Positions 6,266 through 6,295 of a stretch of 6,295 nucleotides of DNA are shown here, piece by piece; position 1 is the first letter of the stretch, and every line of letters begins with the position of its first letter. Location of the stretch: NCBI GenBank assembly GCA_021819255.1, contig JAKART010000151.1, positions 1 to 6,295 on the forward strand, written 5' to 3'. The position numbers were made by a program, and so were the translations under genes. Origin of the DNA: Acidobacteriota bacterium (GTDB taxonomy: Bacteria; Acidobacteriota; Terriglobia; Terriglobales; Acidobacteriaceae). The notes beneath the pieces were generated by a model. That model saw only the letters and a program-made list of their open reading frames with translations. It had not been told where the DNA came from and searched no databases.

Positions 6266-6271
6266 CTCCTT
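6266..6271 (-). promoter_or_regulatory. ddl Shine-Dalgarno with abnormal spacing
   Basis: AAGGAG on the minus strand is followed by one T and then the ATG of ddl. The usual gap is 5-9 bases. No alternative ATG, GTG or TTG sits at a better distance before the conserved LRVGVLFGG segment, so the start is kept and the spacing noted as odd. Confidence 0.5.
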
Positions 6272-6295
6272 CAGTCTCACGCAGGGCATGCAGAT

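Overview
The window is about 6.3 kb of GC-rich bacterial chromosome. It carries housekeeping genes, one small envelope gene pair and one complete insertion sequence. The source is a Gram-negative bacterium: there is a small secreted beta-barrel protein ending in Phe, and a D-Ala-D-Ala ligase for peptidoglycan. The flavour of the HtpG, IlvA and barrel proteins is compatible with Acidobacteriota. That placement is an impression from protein sequence only and is held with modest confidence.

Layout, left to right. Positions 1-1173 (+) hold the C-terminal 390 residues of the chaperone HtpG, running in from outside the window. A strong GC-rich hairpin (1202-1229) separates it from everything else, because all remaining genes lie on the minus strand and converge on it. 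Read in their own direction these are ddl (6264-5104, D-alanine-D-alanine ligase), ilvA (4934-3690, threonine ammonia-lyase with one ACT domain), a GTG-started outer-membrane barrel protein (3503-2949), a complete IS630-family element (2949-1787) with an intact DDE transposase, and a DoxX-family membrane protein (1686-1261).

The most interesting point is where the IS sits. It has 13-bp terminal inverted repeats (12/13 identical) and a TA target duplication. Joining the two flanks gives CTAG, the target preferred by the founding member IS630. That CTAG contains the amber stop codon of the barrel gene (TTC-TAG). Because the element begins with G and ends with C, CTAG is rebuilt at both junctions and the stop codon is restored exactly, so the upstream gene is not altered. 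CTAG occurs nowhere else in the window on my scan, so the element hit the only available site.

The IS now separates the barrel gene from doxX, which would have been about 97 bp apart before insertion and may have been co-transcribed. Other points are a hairpin that buries the transposase ribosome-binding site, a tandem 11-bp repeat upstream of the barrel gene, an Ala/Gly-rich insertion in Ddl, and an abnormally short Shine-Dalgarno spacing at ddl. I see no defence system, CRISPR array, tRNA or rRNA, and no convincing new multi-gene system.
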